Positions 26,368 through 34,519 of a stretch of DNA of 64,000 nucleotides are shown here, in pieces. A program made the position numbers and the translations under genes. Origin of the DNA: Gemmata massiliana (GTDB taxonomy: Bacteria > Planctomycetota > Planctomycetia > Gemmatales > Gemmataceae); NCBI RefSeq assembly GCF_901538265.1, contig NZ_LR593886.1:3084843-3148842 (forward strand). Reading direction: 5' to 3'. Below the pieces are notes generated by a model. It made no database searches and had not been told where the DNA came from. It saw only the letters and a program-made list of their open reading frames with translations. Numbering within the stretch: the first letter of the stretch is position 1; the number at the start of each line of letters is the position of its first letter.

Positions 26368-26681
26368 CCACATCCTGCACGAACACCAACTCGGAATCCA
26401 CGCACGCCAGCGGGAGATCCCGGTCGCGTGGCCAGCTCGCGGGTTTTCATCGGGCCGACCTTCACGAGTTCCCGCAGCCCCCACACGACCGCGGGGCGGA
26501 GCGCGCGGCGGTACACCTTCGGCTCGTGTCCGCAACAGGGGCACTCCCCCAGGCTGACTTCCTTGAGGATGTCTACGGCGGAGACCGGAGGCAGCACCGC
26601 GTTGTCCGGGAACGGCACGCCCCGCTTCTCCCCGCCGAAGACTCGGTCGAGGAAGGAATGGGGACGGAAGGCAGGGGACAC
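26361..26681 (-). CDS. Small zinc-ribbon-like protein, possibly truncated
   Basis: About 106 residues from a GTG at 26681. 'VSAVDILKEVSLGECPCCGH' and 'EPKVYRRALRPAVVWGLREL' form a short helix plus a CxxC motif; a second Cys pair is absent, although 'AGCGH' at the C-terminus could help. The last ~30 residues ('TRPGSPAGVRGFRVGVRAG') look like noise, suggesting a frameshift or a cut C-terminus. Similar 'CP.C...VYRR' proteins occur in phage and plasmid accessory DNA. It converges with the end of the eight-gene operon. Upstream on the same strand a fragment beginning 'MLPRDALLTRIGEVLVNSSS' at 26818 may belong to another decayed small gene. Confidence 0.4.
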   Translation of the reverse strand: MSPAFRPHSFLDRVFGGEKRGVPFPDNAVLPPVSAVDILKEVSLGECPCCGHEPKVYRRALRPAVVWGLRELVKVGPMKTRELATRPGSPAGVRGFRVGVRAGCGH

Positions 26682-26899
26682 GCGGGCAGTCTACCAGCGT
26701 CCTGCGGAGGAGCACCGTTCCGCAGGAACAAGTCGAGGTAGTGGTCGATCAGGTGGCAGGAGGACGAGTTCACGAGCACTTCGCCGATGCGTGTGAGCAA
26801 GGCATCGCGCGGAAGCATGGAAAGATTCTAGCAGGGCATTGATTCGCCTGAAAACGGACTTACGATGGCAAAATTCCACGGCTCTCCGAAAAGAACGTC

Positions 26900-27760
26900 A
26901 TGACTGCCCCGCTCACACGCACCGACTACTGTTGGGAAAACGGCCGAATCGTCGCCCGGGCCACTTCGCGCACGTACTCGAAGGGAAAGTGGCCGCGAGA
27001 GGCACACTCGGACAGCATCGCGGTGTCGATTGAGGATTGGGATAAGGGGCTCGTCATCAAGCGTGGGCGAGAATGGCGGCCCTTCCGAGAAGTCTATTCG
27101 GTAGTGACGCATACCCGTCACTCGGCGAGCCCGACAACACCGGACATCAGCAGCGGCGTTCCCGCGAAAGTCGTGAGCAGAGCCGCAAAGCGCGTTGAAC
27201 GAGCGATAAGCAAGATCACCCGTGATTACCGCGATCTGGGTGCGGAGGAGCGGATGACTGGACCGGTCATGACAGGCATCAAGGACATCGGGACGATCTC
27301 GATGGGCGGATGGGAAATAACAGTCGTGGCCCAGACGTTCTCATCGGAAGTTAAAGAGCCAGTAACTGGGACTGATTTCGCTGTGATCGCAGACATCCGC
27401 CACGACGGAAACCAGGTCACCAAGGCGGCATGGGTGCAAGCAAAACTATCGGAAGAGTTGGGTGTCGATGACACTGCTCTTGAGGACTTGCCGAAGCAAT
27501 TTCGGGACATGAACTCGCACACTCGCGAAGCCTACGCCGTCGTCTACACGCCGAGGGGGACTGAGGTGTTTCGCTCCGACGCGCCGGACGACCGTATCCC
27601 GATGGCTGAGTTCATCGGAGACATCATCCGCTGCAAGAAGGGCGACCGTTCCCCTCGCGTGATAGCCAATTCGGTCCATCGAACTCACGTCATCGACCTA
27701 ATCATGATGGGGCCGGGAAGCGATAGAACTATTCGACCGCGGCGGCGTGTGCGAACGTAA
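26900..27760 (+). CDS. Putative restriction-endonuclease-fold protein
   Basis: A protein of 286 residues, ATG at 26900. The middle contains 'PVTGTDFAVIADIRHDGNQV' followed by 'TKAAWVQAKLSEE'. The spacing G-x-D-(x)15-Q-A-K matches the (D)...(E/Q)xK core of the PD-(D/E)XK fold in its QxK variant, as in several Mrr-like enzymes. An N-terminal part of ~80 residues ('RTDYCWENGRIVARATSRTY') is unassigned. 'EAYAVVYTPRGTEVFRS' could be a following core strand. The gene stands alone, just downstream of the island operon on the same strand, and is plausibly another defence gene. Function inferred from motif only. Confidence 0.5.
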   Translation: MTAPLTRTDYCWENGRIVARATSRTYSKGKWPREAHSDSIAVSIEDWDKGLVIKRGREWRPFREVYSVVTHTRHSASPTTPDISSGVPAKVVSRAAKRVERAISKITRDYRDLGAEERMTGPVMTGIKDIGTISMGGWEITVVAQTFSSEVKEPVTGTDFAVIADIRHDGNQVTKAAWVQAKLSEELGVDDTALEDLPKQFRDMNSHTREAYAVVYTPRGTEVFRSDAPDDRIPMAEFIGDIIRCKKGDRSPRVIANSVHRTHVIDLIMMGPGSDRTIRPRRRVRT

Positions 27761-28152
27761 TCGACTAGCGATCAGCGATGGCGAAAGGGCGTGGAAACTC
27801 TGTCGTAGCACCTTTTGCAGTACCCGCGGGCGTGATGGGGCCGCCAGGTGCCGGCGGTGGACGACATGTCGGGCATGGATCAGGGTTTGATTCTTGTGCC
27901 GCTGAGCAGATCGGGAGCGGACTTGTCAGGGGTAACGTTGGCCTCCGTCATCCGCGTGTCCGCGCACATGATCGTGCCCCGCCGCCGGCAGGGCACGAGA
28001 ACACGTCCGCAGTGTCGGCGTAGAAGCACCCGAAGGGATCGCACGTCTGCCCGGCTCCCGATCAGGGAACGTCTGTGGCGACTGCCGGGCGTGATGGAAC
28101 TGGAAGGTAAAGAACGTGAGCTACTGGCTGCACTGAGCTGCGGCCCCAAGCG
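27761..28152. other. Intergenic region, nothing convincing
   Basis: Short open frames on both strands lack start signals and recognisable sequence. It separates convergently oriented genes (nuclease-like on plus, hypothetical on minus). No clear terminator hairpin was seen. Confidence 0.4.
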
Positions 28153-28662
28153 TTACATTCTCTTGGCGAAGTAGGCTTCCGCGACGGGATCTTGGGAGTC
28201 GGTCAGGCTCTCCCGAGGCACTTCCAAACCGTAATAGAGCGGGTACAGGGTTTCGCAATACCCTCGCTCCTCAAGCATCTCCCGGTTGACCTGCTCGAAC
28301 GTGAAGTCCACGACCTTCCCATCCAACACATTCCAAGCGTGGTGGATAGGAAAGCCCGCGATGAGGTAGAAACCTTCAAAATACCGTGCTTCCGGGCACC
28401 CGAGGCAGAACTTCTTCGCGTTGCAGAAGCACTCTCCTGCCACCGGCGGGGACGCGGCTTTCCACTTCCGTGTGACCTCGAAATCGTCCGAGTCGGCCTT
28501 GCCGAGAAACCACTCAGCCTTGTGCAGCACCACCCCGGCGAACGTGTTCTTCTCCTGATCGCGCATGATGCCGAGGTAGAACCGCATGTCTTTCTTCGTC
28601 CGCATGTTGCCCACGGAGTAGCGCTTACTGTTCAACCCTCGTCCTCCTGCGTTTCTCGCCAT
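28153..28662 (-). CDS. Hypothetical protein
   Basis: A protein of 169 residues, basic at the N-terminus ('MARNAGGRGLNSKRYSVGNM'), with a short Cys group ('CFCNAKKFCLGC') in the middle and the motif 'YFEGFYLIAGFPIHHAWNVL' followed by 'DGKVVDFTFEQV'. The last motif looks like a conserved core with His and Asp, seen (from memory) in uncharacterised phage and plasmid proteins and reminiscent of the His-Asp part of transglutaminase-like folds; I do not assign an activity. Start: ATG at 28662, four bases after the stop of a short upstream frame. It has no partner in the same operon. Confidence 0.6.
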   Translation of the reverse strand: MARNAGGRGLNSKRYSVGNMRTKKDMRFYLGIMRDQEKNTFAGVVLHKAEWFLGKADSDDFEVTRKWKAASPPVAGECFCNAKKFCLGCPEARYFEGFYLIAGFPIHHAWNVLDGKVVDFTFEQVNREMLEERGYCETLYPLYYGLEVPRESLTDSQDPVAEAYFAKRM

Positions 28663-29293
28663 TTTACCCCAGCCCCGCCCGCCGACGGTGCCACCCCGCG
28701 GTCAGTTCCCCGTGCGGCTCCGGCCCTTCCTCGGGGTCGCGGTCGGTGATGGATTTCACGTACCTGTACGATGCAACGCCGCCTGATTGGCTAGCCGGAA
28801 AGCGTGACAGCATGTTGACAAGCCAGCAAGCCATCAGACCCGGAAACAACGACGCGAACAGCTCCACCCGTCACCAACTCAGTCAGTCGCTTCACCTGTA
28901 TGATCGACCAACGTTCCGTGACCGCGACAGGATCCACAACACTAGGAGATGAGGAGTGGCAGCCAACTGCGGACCGCGGCCGCTGTTCGGTACGGATCCG
29001 GCCCGCAGTTTCCATCCGGTTTCATAAGCTCTCGGCGCACGCCTTCGACGCCGCCGTGCCTTTTCTTTGTCGAATCCGCTTCGCCTACAAGTCAGTCGGC
29101 TGCCTCATGCGGCCGAGCCAATCGGCACTTGCACGGTGCAATTCTGCCTTCGCGCGGCGAAGGGCATCAGACTGAAGCACACAACACCGCGTCCCATGCG
29201 CCACACTCCCGCACTCAGCCTGTGGAATGCCCTTCGGCGGCAGGCGCCTTCACCGATACCGCCACCCGAATGTTACGACTTCAAGGGAACGGC
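28663..29293. other. Non-coding or decayed stretch
   Basis: Several short open frames overlap, none with recognisable domains. A minus-strand frame ending at 28664 ('DRDPEEGPEPHGELTAGWHR') could be a small peptide or remnant ahead of the previous gene. I see no RNA gene or clear repeat here. Confidence 0.35.
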
Positions 29294-29560
29294 ATGGACA
29301 CGACTTTTGGCTGGATGTTCGTCGGGCTTGCCGCTCTCTTCTCGCTCGGGATCGTGCCGTGCGGGGCGGGCCGGTTCTACCCGACACGGCCCGGCGTCCG
29401 TGTTCGGTTGGTTGCACCGGTGATCTTTGGCCTTCTGGCCGTCGCCTGTTTCGTGGGTGTCGGGCTTCCCGCCTTGAGTACCGTTGCCGTGCTGGGTGTG
29501 GCTCACATTCTGGTCAGCCGCCGCGCGAATCGCCGCCGAACTGCGGTGTCGGGATCGTGA
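29294..29560 (+). CDS. Small membrane protein
   Basis: About 88 residues from ATG 29294. Two or three hydrophobic segments are visible: 'FGWMFVGLAALFSLGIVPCG' near the start, 'LVAPVIFGLLAVACFVGVGL' in the middle and 'LSTVAVLGVAHILV' near the end, followed by a basic tail 'SRRANRRRTAVSGS' that should lie in the cytoplasm. No family recognised. It converges with the secreted proline-rich protein on the other strand. Confidence 0.45.
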   Translation: MDTTFGWMFVGLAALFSLGIVPCGAGRFYPTRPGVRVRLVAPVIFGLLAVACFVGVGLPALSTVAVLGVAHILVSRRANRRRTAVSGS

Positions 29561-29626
29561 CGCAAAACGAACAAAGCCGCGATCCTTTCGCGGCTCCTTC
29601 TCAGTAGGGCGGTTGACGCGGGCTCG

Positions 29627-30121
29627 TTACGGGATCGTTGGCGCTGACGGGCCGGGGATGGTCGCGGGCGGGAGGTGGGGGAGCGGGGGTGCGACCCCAA
29701 GTGGTACCGGTGGCGTAGCGGGCGGCGTGTTCCCGCCGAAACTGTCCATCCGCACCTTCACCTTGCCGACCTTCTCCTGAAGCACCTTCAGCCTCATCTG
29801 GTTCAGCTTCTCCCGTTCCGCGATTTCGGCGCGTGTCTTCTCCATCGCTTCGATCAACTGCTCGATGGTGAGGGTTTCGGGCTTCGTTTCCCCTTTTGGC
29901 TCGATCCACGTTGGCGAGGGCGCAGGAGAAACCGCACGCTGATCGTACTTGTACTCGGAGGTCGTGGAACCGCCCGTGGGAGGAACGGCCTGCGGGCGAC
30001 CGACGGTCGGCGGGAGGTTCGGCGTAGCCCCGGGGGGAGGAGTCGTTGGTTGTTGGGCCCGAATCACGCCGCAGACGACGAGCGGGACGGCACAGACGGC
30101 GATCAGGTAACGGGTCTTCAT
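29627..30121 (-). CDS. Secreted proline-rich protein with coiled coil
   Basis: About 164 residues from the ATG at 30121, chosen because a clean signal peptide starts there: 'MKTRYLIAVCAVPLVVCGVI' then 'RAQQP' as the cleavage region. The mature protein has a Pro/Thr-rich N-terminal linker, a central charged helix ('LTIEQLIEAMEKTRAEIAER' and 'EKLNQMRLKVLQEKVGKVKV') likely to form a coiled coil, and a Pro-rich tail. Such architecture is common among planctomycete periplasmic proteins of unknown function. It lies about 95 bases downstream of another minus-strand hypothetical gene. Confidence 0.6.
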   Translation of the reverse strand: MKTRYLIAVCAVPLVVCGVIRAQQPTTPPPGATPNLPPTVGRPQAVPPTGGSTTSEYKYDQRAVSPAPSPTWIEPKGETKPETLTIEQLIEAMEKTRAEIAEREKLNQMRLKVLQEKVGKVKVRMDSFGGNTPPATPPVPLGVAPPLPHLPPATIPGPSAPTIP

Positions 30122-30215
30122 GTCGGCCTCCGGTGGGGGAACGGGTTCGACGTGAGGCCGTTTAGACGGGATGCGGAGTTTACGCAAGGTCGACTCGGTA
30201 TCGGGTGCTTCCGCC

Positions 30216-30671
30216 TCACGCCTCGCACGGAGTGAGTACGTCACTTCCCGAGACGACGACGCGGCAGTACGAGTACCACCCGTTGGCTCCGTCCGAGAAC
30301 TGCACCTCGCCGAAGACGGTAATCTTGACGGACGTGTTCGGCGGAATGTTGCGGTGCGTGGACTCGCCCCGGAGCATGACCCCCGGCGGGACCCGGACCC
30401 CTCCGTCCGTGCTCACACATTGGGCGATGATGTTGTAATCGATTGGGACGATGCCCTTCGGCTCGACGACGACCTGGGTTCGGAGGATCGCGTGGCCGGG
30501 GTCCTTGGGGCGGACCTCCCAATTCACGTAAAAGGTCGACCCTTCACCGTAGGGCCGAAGTACCACGTCCGCTAGTTCGGTGTCATCCATCTCTTTGACG
30601 GGCTGCTGTTCACGTCTCGCGTTTGGTCCGTAACTGCTCGGCTCGCTCATCTGGTCTCCCGGTTCGGGCAC
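30216..30671 (-). CDS. Hypothetical protein
   Basis: A protein of 151 residues; a start at the internal ATG near 30650 ('MSEPSSYGPNARREQQ') is equally possible. The body looks like a beta-rich single domain ('GSTFYVNWEVRPKDPGHAIL', 'SVKITVFGEVQFSDGANGWY'). There is no signal peptide, membrane helix or known motif. It could be an accessory protein of the plasmid's small-gene run that begins about 100 bases further upstream on the same strand. Confidence 0.45.
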   Translation of the reverse strand: MPEPGDQMSEPSSYGPNARREQQPVKEMDDTELADVVLRPYGEGSTFYVNWEVRPKDPGHAILRTQVVVEPKGIVPIDYNIIAQCVSTDGGVRVPPGVMLRGESTHRNIPPNTSVKITVFGEVQFSDGANGWYSYCRVVVSGSDVLTPCEA

Positions 30672-30776
30672 GGCAGCGATACGGCAAGTGTAACCGGGAC
30701 CGGCAGGAGCTAAACGAAAAAGGATGGGAAGACGGCAGACTCCGACCTTCGGGGCGTCAGGTGACTGACTGAGTGG

Positions 30777-31112
30777 TCAAAACAGACTCGGCTGTCGGAG
30801 TTGTGCCTCGACCTGCTCCCGCAACTGCTGAAGTTCGGCGTGGACGTTCTGTGGCTCCGAACCCCACGCCGTCGGGAAGCGTTCGAGCAGCTCCGCGATG
30901 CCCGCCGTCTTCGCCTGTTCATGAGTCGCGTACCCGTCGCCGTGGTCGGCGATCGGGCCGCTGAACCCGCCGTAGCTGTACCGGACATCGAGCGAATAGC
31001 GGTACAACCCGTCGTCACACTTCGCGATTCTGACCTCGGCCCGTGCTCGCCCGCGTGCGGCAACCGTTTCGGTTCGGTAGTCGAAATAGACGCCGTTTTC
31101 GTTCTTGGTCAT
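30777..31112 (-). CDS. Small plasmid-type hypothetical protein
   Basis: A protein of 111 residues with a mixed alpha/beta N-terminal part ('AEVRIAKCDDGLYRYSLDVR') and a C-terminal helix ending 'LREQVEAQLRQPSLF'; the terminal 'Q.SLF'-type tail is reminiscent of small plasmid and phage proteins that use it as a clamp-binding peptide, though the match to the beta-clamp consensus is only partial. Its ATG overlaps the upstream gene's stop by four bases, so it is co-translated with the 77-residue protein before it. Part of the leftward run of small genes between 30.7 and 32.5 kb. Confidence 0.55.
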   Translation of the reverse strand: MTKNENGVYFDYRTETVAARGRARAEVRIAKCDDGLYRYSLDVRYSYGGFSGPIADHGDGYATHEQAKTAGIAELLERFPTAWGSEPQNVHAELQQLREQVEAQLRQPSLF

Positions 31113-31342
31113 TCGCCCTCCTCTGGGTCGCCATGTTCGGCGTCGAAGTGCATCCGGGCAAGCCGAAGGACGGTTGACGGCCCGTTGTCCGCGTCCTCGA
31201 TCCGGACCGAGAGGTGAAGCAGGTCGGCGATCAGGTCGGCGATCTCGCTGCCGCTGTTCTCAAAGACTTCGCCCTTCGCCTCGACATAGGACACGAGGGC
31301 GGCCCGTGCGCGCTCGGCACGGGTGGCGTTGCTGGTACTCAT
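31109..31342 (-). CDS. Small acidic hypothetical protein
   Basis: A protein of 77 residues, helical and acidic ('SGSEIADLIADLLHLSVRIE', 'VLRLARMHFDAEHG'). I recall the 'IADLLHL...RLARMHF.AE' pattern in short plasmid ORFs of many bacteria, without known function. It is coupled at both ends: the start overlaps the upstream stop by 4 bases and its own stop overlaps the downstream start. Confidence 0.55.
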   Translation of the reverse strand: MSTSNATRAERARAALVSYVEAKGEVFENSGSEIADLIADLLHLSVRIEDADNGPSTVLRLARMHFDAEHGDPEEGE

Positions 31343-31713
31343 GCGGCCAGCCCTTTCGCTTCGGCAACCAAGGCCCGCGCCTCGTCGATCAGCGCGTTCA
31401 GCGTGCCCACGGCCTCGTCGTTTTCCATGACGAACTCGCGCCCCTCCACGTCCTCGCCGTCTCGAGTCATGCGAGCGATGGTGGCGGCGAAGGCGAGCAG
31501 GGCCGGGGACGTCGCGATCAGGCGCGCGTTGGCGCGCTCTTCAGCCGAATAGATTCCGCTCGCGCCATCCCGGCAAACATCCGCAACGAACGGGGCCTCG
31601 CCGTCGTCACCGCAAACCTGCCCGTAGATCAGGCCGTTGCCGTTATCTTCCCAGGTGCCCGGCGTGTGGGCGGTTGCAGTATGGTCTGTTTCGTGCTTAA
31701 TATCGGTTGTCAT
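31339..31713 (-). CDS. Small phage/plasmid-type hypothetical protein
   Basis: A protein of 124 residues. 'HTPGTWEDNGNGLIYGQVCG' and 'ERANARLIATSPALLAFAAT' fit a widespread phage and plasmid accessory pattern ('...HTPGPW...NARLIA.AP.LL...') of unknown function. The C-terminal half is a long helix. It starts about 65 bases after the stop of the previous gene, with a perfect 10-bp hairpin in the leader (31742-31768), and is translationally coupled to the next gene. Confidence 0.55.
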   Translation of the reverse strand: MTTDIKHETDHTATAHTPGTWEDNGNGLIYGQVCGDDGEAPFVADVCRDGASGIYSAEERANARLIATSPALLAFAATIARMTRDGEDVEGREFVMENDEAVGTLNALIDEARALVAEAKGLAA

Positions 31714-31741
31714 GCTCGTTACTCCATTAACGGGTTTGATC

Positions 31742-31768
31742 GGGGTGAAGGCCTCATACCTTCACCCC
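31742..31768 (-). promoter_or_regulatory. Leader hairpin, 10 bp
   Basis: Arms 'GGGGTGAAGG' (31742-31751) and its exact complement (31759-31768) around a 7-nt loop, lying between the stop at 31778 and the start at 31713. No T-run, so either an attenuating or RNA-stabilising leader structure. Confidence 0.6.
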
Positions 31769-31777
31769 ACGTTCGTA

Positions 31778-32044
31778 TCACGCTGCGATGCCGTTCGCAA
31801 TCTTTTCGCCCAACGCTTTTGCTCGGCGGATGACGGTCTCGAACAACGTGTTCGGCCCGGCCTGTTTGTAGGCGTTCAGTGCGTTCACGATCAGCTCGAC
31901 ATCGGCTCTTGCCCGCGCGGCATCGTCGGTCCCCGGTTCGTCCCAGAACTCGATTACGGCCATCGTCCGGCCCTCTGGCGAAATGATGTGAAACTCCTCT
32001 TCCGTGCCGTTCTGGCCGTGAGCGTAGGTGAATGGATTCTGCAT
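31778..32044 (-). CDS. Small hypothetical protein
   Basis: About 88 residues from the ATG at 32044 ('MQNPFTYAHGQNGTEEEFHI'); an ATG 9 codons earlier is possible. The pattern 'ARADVELIVNALNAYKQAG' resembles small phage-type proteins ('A..DA..IV.ALN.Y'). No known activity. It is the second gene in the leftward run and is preceded by a double hairpin leader (32068-32104) with the upstream motif CCTCCCCCTTCAAG. Confidence 0.5.
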   Translation of the reverse strand: MQNPFTYAHGQNGTEEEFHIISPEGRTMAVIEFWDEPGTDDAARARADVELIVNALNAYKQAGPNTLFETVIRRAKALGEKIANGIAA

Positions 32045-32067
32045 GTTCTTTCCCTTCAGTTGTTGAG

Positions 32068-32129
32068 CCAAGAAGTGCGGCCACCTGGGCCGTCACCTTC
32101 TTGGATGTCAGCGGCCTTGAAGGGGGAGG
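32068..32129 (-). promoter_or_regulatory. Leader with nested hairpin and CCTCCCCCTTCAAG motif
   Basis: Read on the minus strand: the 14-base motif CCTCCCCCTTCAAG (32129-32116), then a hairpin with outer arms 32097-32104 and 32068-32075 (perfect 8 bp, 'CCAAGAAG') and an inner 5-bp stem (32078-32082/32088-32092), then the ribosome-binding site and ATG. The same motif-hairpin order occurs in the leader of the neighbouring gene. Confidence 0.6.
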
Positions 32130-32153
32130 CCTCGCGGGCGTTGTCACTCGGTT

Positions 32154-32447
32154 TCAGTAGTCCGACGGCATCAACACGGTGGTGCTCGACCTGTCGGCCT
32201 CGGTGATGATCCAGAACGTGCGTTCTCCGGTGCCGTAGACCGACATCAGGCGGCTGCCGTCCTTCAAGGCGAGGTCGTTGAGGGCTGCATCCTCCGGGCC
32301 GATGTCGCCCCAGTCCCCGTTGGCGTGGCGGCGTAACCCCTCGCTGACGGCGGGTGAGTCGAGTACGTAAGTCGCGGTGGTGGTGATGACGACTTGACCC
32401 AGTAGAAACTTGGCCTTCTCGATGGCGGTGATGTTCACGATGTGCAT
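32154..32447 (-). CDS. Small conserved plasmid-type hypothetical protein
   Basis: A protein of 97 residues, ATG at 32447 after 'aaggag'. The sequence ends 'GERTFWIITEADRSSTTVLM' and 'PSDY'. I recall the 'RTFWIITEADRS.TTVLLP.DY' pattern in many plasmid and integrative-element accessory proteins, of unknown function. The fold looks alpha/beta. It heads the leftward run of small genes; its leader holds a hairpin (32470-32509) and the CCTCCCCCTTCAAG motif. Confidence 0.6.
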   Translation of the reverse strand: MHIVNITAIEKAKFLLGQVVITTTATYVLDSPAVSEGLRRHANGDWGDIGPEDAALNDLALKDGSRLMSVYGTGERTFWIITEADRSSTTVLMPSDY

Positions 32448-32469
32448 GTGGTCGGCTCCTTCGTTGATG

Positions 32470-32539
32470 GTTCAGTTGAAGAACGAGGCACTGGGCCTCG
32501 TCCTGAAACGGAATGGCGGGAGCATCTTGAAGGGGGAGG
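32470..32539 (-). promoter_or_regulatory. Leader with hairpin and CCTCCCCCTTCAAG motif
   Basis: Same design as 32068-32129: the motif at 32539-32526, then a hairpin with inner arms 'ACGAGGC' 32483-32489 and 32495-32501 and an outer 5-bp stem (32471-32475 / 32503-32507), then the start at 32447. Confidence 0.6.
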
Positions 32540-32645
32540 TTCGGTCAAGGCTGTGCGGACGGCGATTTTGACTTCCGCGAGGAATCGCGCCAGCGAGGGG
32601 AAAATCGTTGGCCGCACACCCGTAGGGTTTGGCCTTTACCGAAGC

Positions 32646-32660
32646 GGGACCATTGGTCCC
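32646..32660. repeat. Short perfect hairpin upstream of divergent small genes
   Basis: GGGACC-ATT-GGTCCC at 32646-32660, in the non-coding space between the leftward small-gene run and the rightward gene at 32789. It may be part of a promoter or operator region. Confidence 0.4.
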
Positions 32661-32788
32661 TCTCTGAGCCGCGGTTAGCGGTCTTCCTCGACCGCAAGGC
32701 ACGCGGCCAGCCATGTTGACGGACCCCGCCCTCGTTCCTAACCTTCTGTTTCCGTCGGTCCGTATGGCGATTCAGGAGGTTCGAGGCG

Positions 32789-33019
32789 ATGACGTTCACG
32801 GAGGCGGTGGCGGAGTTATGGGCCAAGCATCCCAAGGCGGACCTGAGCCCGTCGGTCAAGCGAGGCCCGGCATTCACGCGCGCGGCCCGGGTCGATTTCA
32901 AGAAGGACAAGGACGGGATGTACGTCGCGCGCGACACCGACGGGACGGAGGTGCTGGTGTACTTCAACGATGACGCCAAGGTCATCGCCTGCACCGAAAT
33001 CGAACCCGACGGCGAGTAA
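32789..33019 (+). CDS. Small hypothetical protein
   Basis: A protein of 76 residues, ATG at 32789 preceded by 'caggaggttcgaggcg' with a good ribosome-binding site. Lys-rich, with 'AFTRAARVDFKKDKDGMYVA' and 'EVLVYFNDDAKVIACTEIEP' suggesting two or three beta strands. No recognised family. It faces away from the leftward run of small plasmid genes. Confidence 0.5.
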   Translation: MTFTEAVAELWAKHPKADLSPSVKRGPAFTRAARVDFKKDKDGMYVARDTDGTEVLVYFNDDAKVIACTEIEPDGE

Positions 33020-33492
33020 CAATCACACACAGGCGACTTCACTCGTCGCCCGCCGCGGTTGCGCCTATCGATCCACTCCGCCGCCGCTCTCCGCGGCGTA
33101 TCGTACCAGACGCGTTCTTACACCAACTTCCTTGCGATCGGGATTTGGAGCGGCGGCCCCTTGGCCGGTCGCCCGTGGCGACGGAGCGTAAGCGGACCCC
33201 GGAGAAGCCCGGGCCGTTTACGGCATCGCCCGGAGCGTAAGTTTTGCTTCCCGCGTTTACAACGAAATGTAGTTCCTGCCCGGCGGCGGAATGAATTGCA
33301 ATCGCCCCAATTTCGCGGGCCGCCCCAGCCTCTCGCAGCGGCTTTCCCGTTCAGGAGGAACGCGAAATAAACCGCCACTTGCGCGCCGAAATGGCCTCAA
33401 GAAAGGTCGCATAAAATCCGCACGCGGGAGTGGCACACCCGCTGCTTAGACACTCCCATCGCCACCACCGCCAACGCCAAGAGGGCCGAAGC
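33020..33492. other. Intergenic region
   Basis: No convincing gene. The string 'CGGAGCGTAAG' occurs twice, at about 33182 and 33233, roughly 50 bases apart. Composition falls toward AT around 33240-33300. It may contain promoters for the following small ORF. Confidence 0.4.
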
Positions 33493-33600
33493 ATGCAAGC
33501 TCCCATCGCAGCGGACCGCGATCAACTGACCCGCCTGGCCGATGACGGCTGCCCTCACGGGGATGACGACTTGTGGCTCGACCTGGGCGGCTCCGACTGA
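33493..33600 (+). CDS. Very short ORF, 35 residues
   Basis: Reads 'MQAPIAADRDQLTRLADDGC' then 'PHGDDDLWLDLGGSD' and stops. Acidic, no known family. It is followed at once by a terminator-like hairpin with a T-run, which supports a short transcribed unit. It could be a leader peptide or a tiny regulatory protein. Confidence 0.35.
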   Translation: MQAPIAADRDQLTRLADDGCPHGDDDLWLDLGGSD

Positions 33601-33619
33601 TCGGGTCAGCTACTCGAAT

Positions 33620-33650
33620 GCCCTGCGGCACGATGCTGCGGGGCTTTTTC
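33620..33650 (+). terminator. Probable intrinsic terminator
   Basis: A stem 'GCCCTGC' / 'GCGGGGC' (one G-U pair) around a short loop, directly followed by TTTTTC. It lies 20 bases past the tiny ORF. Confidence 0.6.
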
Positions 33651-33697
33651 GTTTACGGCTTCGGGCGCTGCCCAGAACACCGCCCCGGCCAGGGCCC

Positions 33698-34513
33698 TCA
33701 TTGACCGGCCAGCAGCACCCGAAGCTCGTCCAGCGCGCTCCTGATCTTCGCCAGTTCTCCCGGCCGGAGTTGCTCGAAATACACTGCTTCGAGCTGGGCC
33801 TCGATCCCGTAGTAGCGATCCACCGCAGGCGTTGTCTCCGGTGGTTCTGCTTCCTCCCGCCCGCGCGCCATCACGATCTCGCGATCACCGTCGTTCATGC
33901 TCTGCCAGGCTTCGCCATGCTCTTGGGCCAACCGCGCCCATTGCAGCACGGCGTCCCGCATGGGATGGGATGTTCCCGCCTGCAGTTCCGCCACGGCTTC
34001 TTCGTGCGCCCATCTGATCGACTCAAGCCCGGCCCCACCCGACACGTAAGGGAACAGCGTAAAACTGCAGCGGTCCCAGACCTCCTGGGGCACGTACATC
34101 GGGCCTCCCACATCTCTTCCGAACGTCCCGTCGTGACCCTTGCTGGCGAAGTCGAGGTAGCCGAACCGGCGCCGGTACTCCTCCGAGGTCTTCCACGAGT
34201 AGTGCAACCGCGGATTCTCTACGGTGAAGACCGGGCCTTCGGCGGGGGTTTCGAGGTGATACCCCGATCCGGTCAACCGCGCGACGCGGCGCCCGATCCC
34301 CGAGTCCGGTGCGAGGAACACGACGAACGGGCGGCCGGTCAGGAGCGGGAGGTGCTTGTACCAACTGTGCGCCTCGCCGATGTGTTCGGCGAATGAAGCG
34401 TATTGCTCATCGGTCGGCTGCGGTAGTGAACGGGGATCGAAGATCTGGTCCACGGCATACTCGCTGGAAGTTGCGGCGGGCGGGTAATCCGTTGAACGGC
34501 ACCACCGCACCAC
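33698..34513 (-). CDS. Hypothetical protein next to the IS
   Basis: Up to 271 residues if a GTG at 34513 is used. No signal peptide, membrane helix or domain that I recognise. Segments such as 'HSWYKHLPLLTGRPFVVFLA' and 'VWDRCSFTLFPYVSGGAGLE' look like a globular alpha/beta protein; the C-terminal ~60 residues form a helix. The N-terminus ends 10 bases from the IS5-family element, so the original start may have been separated from it and the first ~15 residues may not be native. Confidence 0.5.
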   Translation of the reverse strand: MVRWCRSTDYPPAATSSEYAVDQIFDPRSLPQPTDEQYASFAEHIGEAHSWYKHLPLLTGRPFVVFLAPDSGIGRRVARLTGSGYHLETPAEGPVFTVENPRLHYSWKTSEEYRRRFGYLDFASKGHDGTFGRDVGGPMYVPQEVWDRCSFTLFPYVSGGAGLESIRWAHEEAVAELQAGTSHPMRDAVLQWARLAQEHGEAWQSMNDGDREIVMARGREEAEPPETTPAVDRYYGIEAQLEAVYFEQLRPGELAKIRSALDELRVLLAGQ

Positions 34514-34519
34514 TGGCGT

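Noticed and set aside
33059..33370. Possible 103-residue protein
   Set aside because: No ribosome-binding site and no domain; the reading frame changes character midway.
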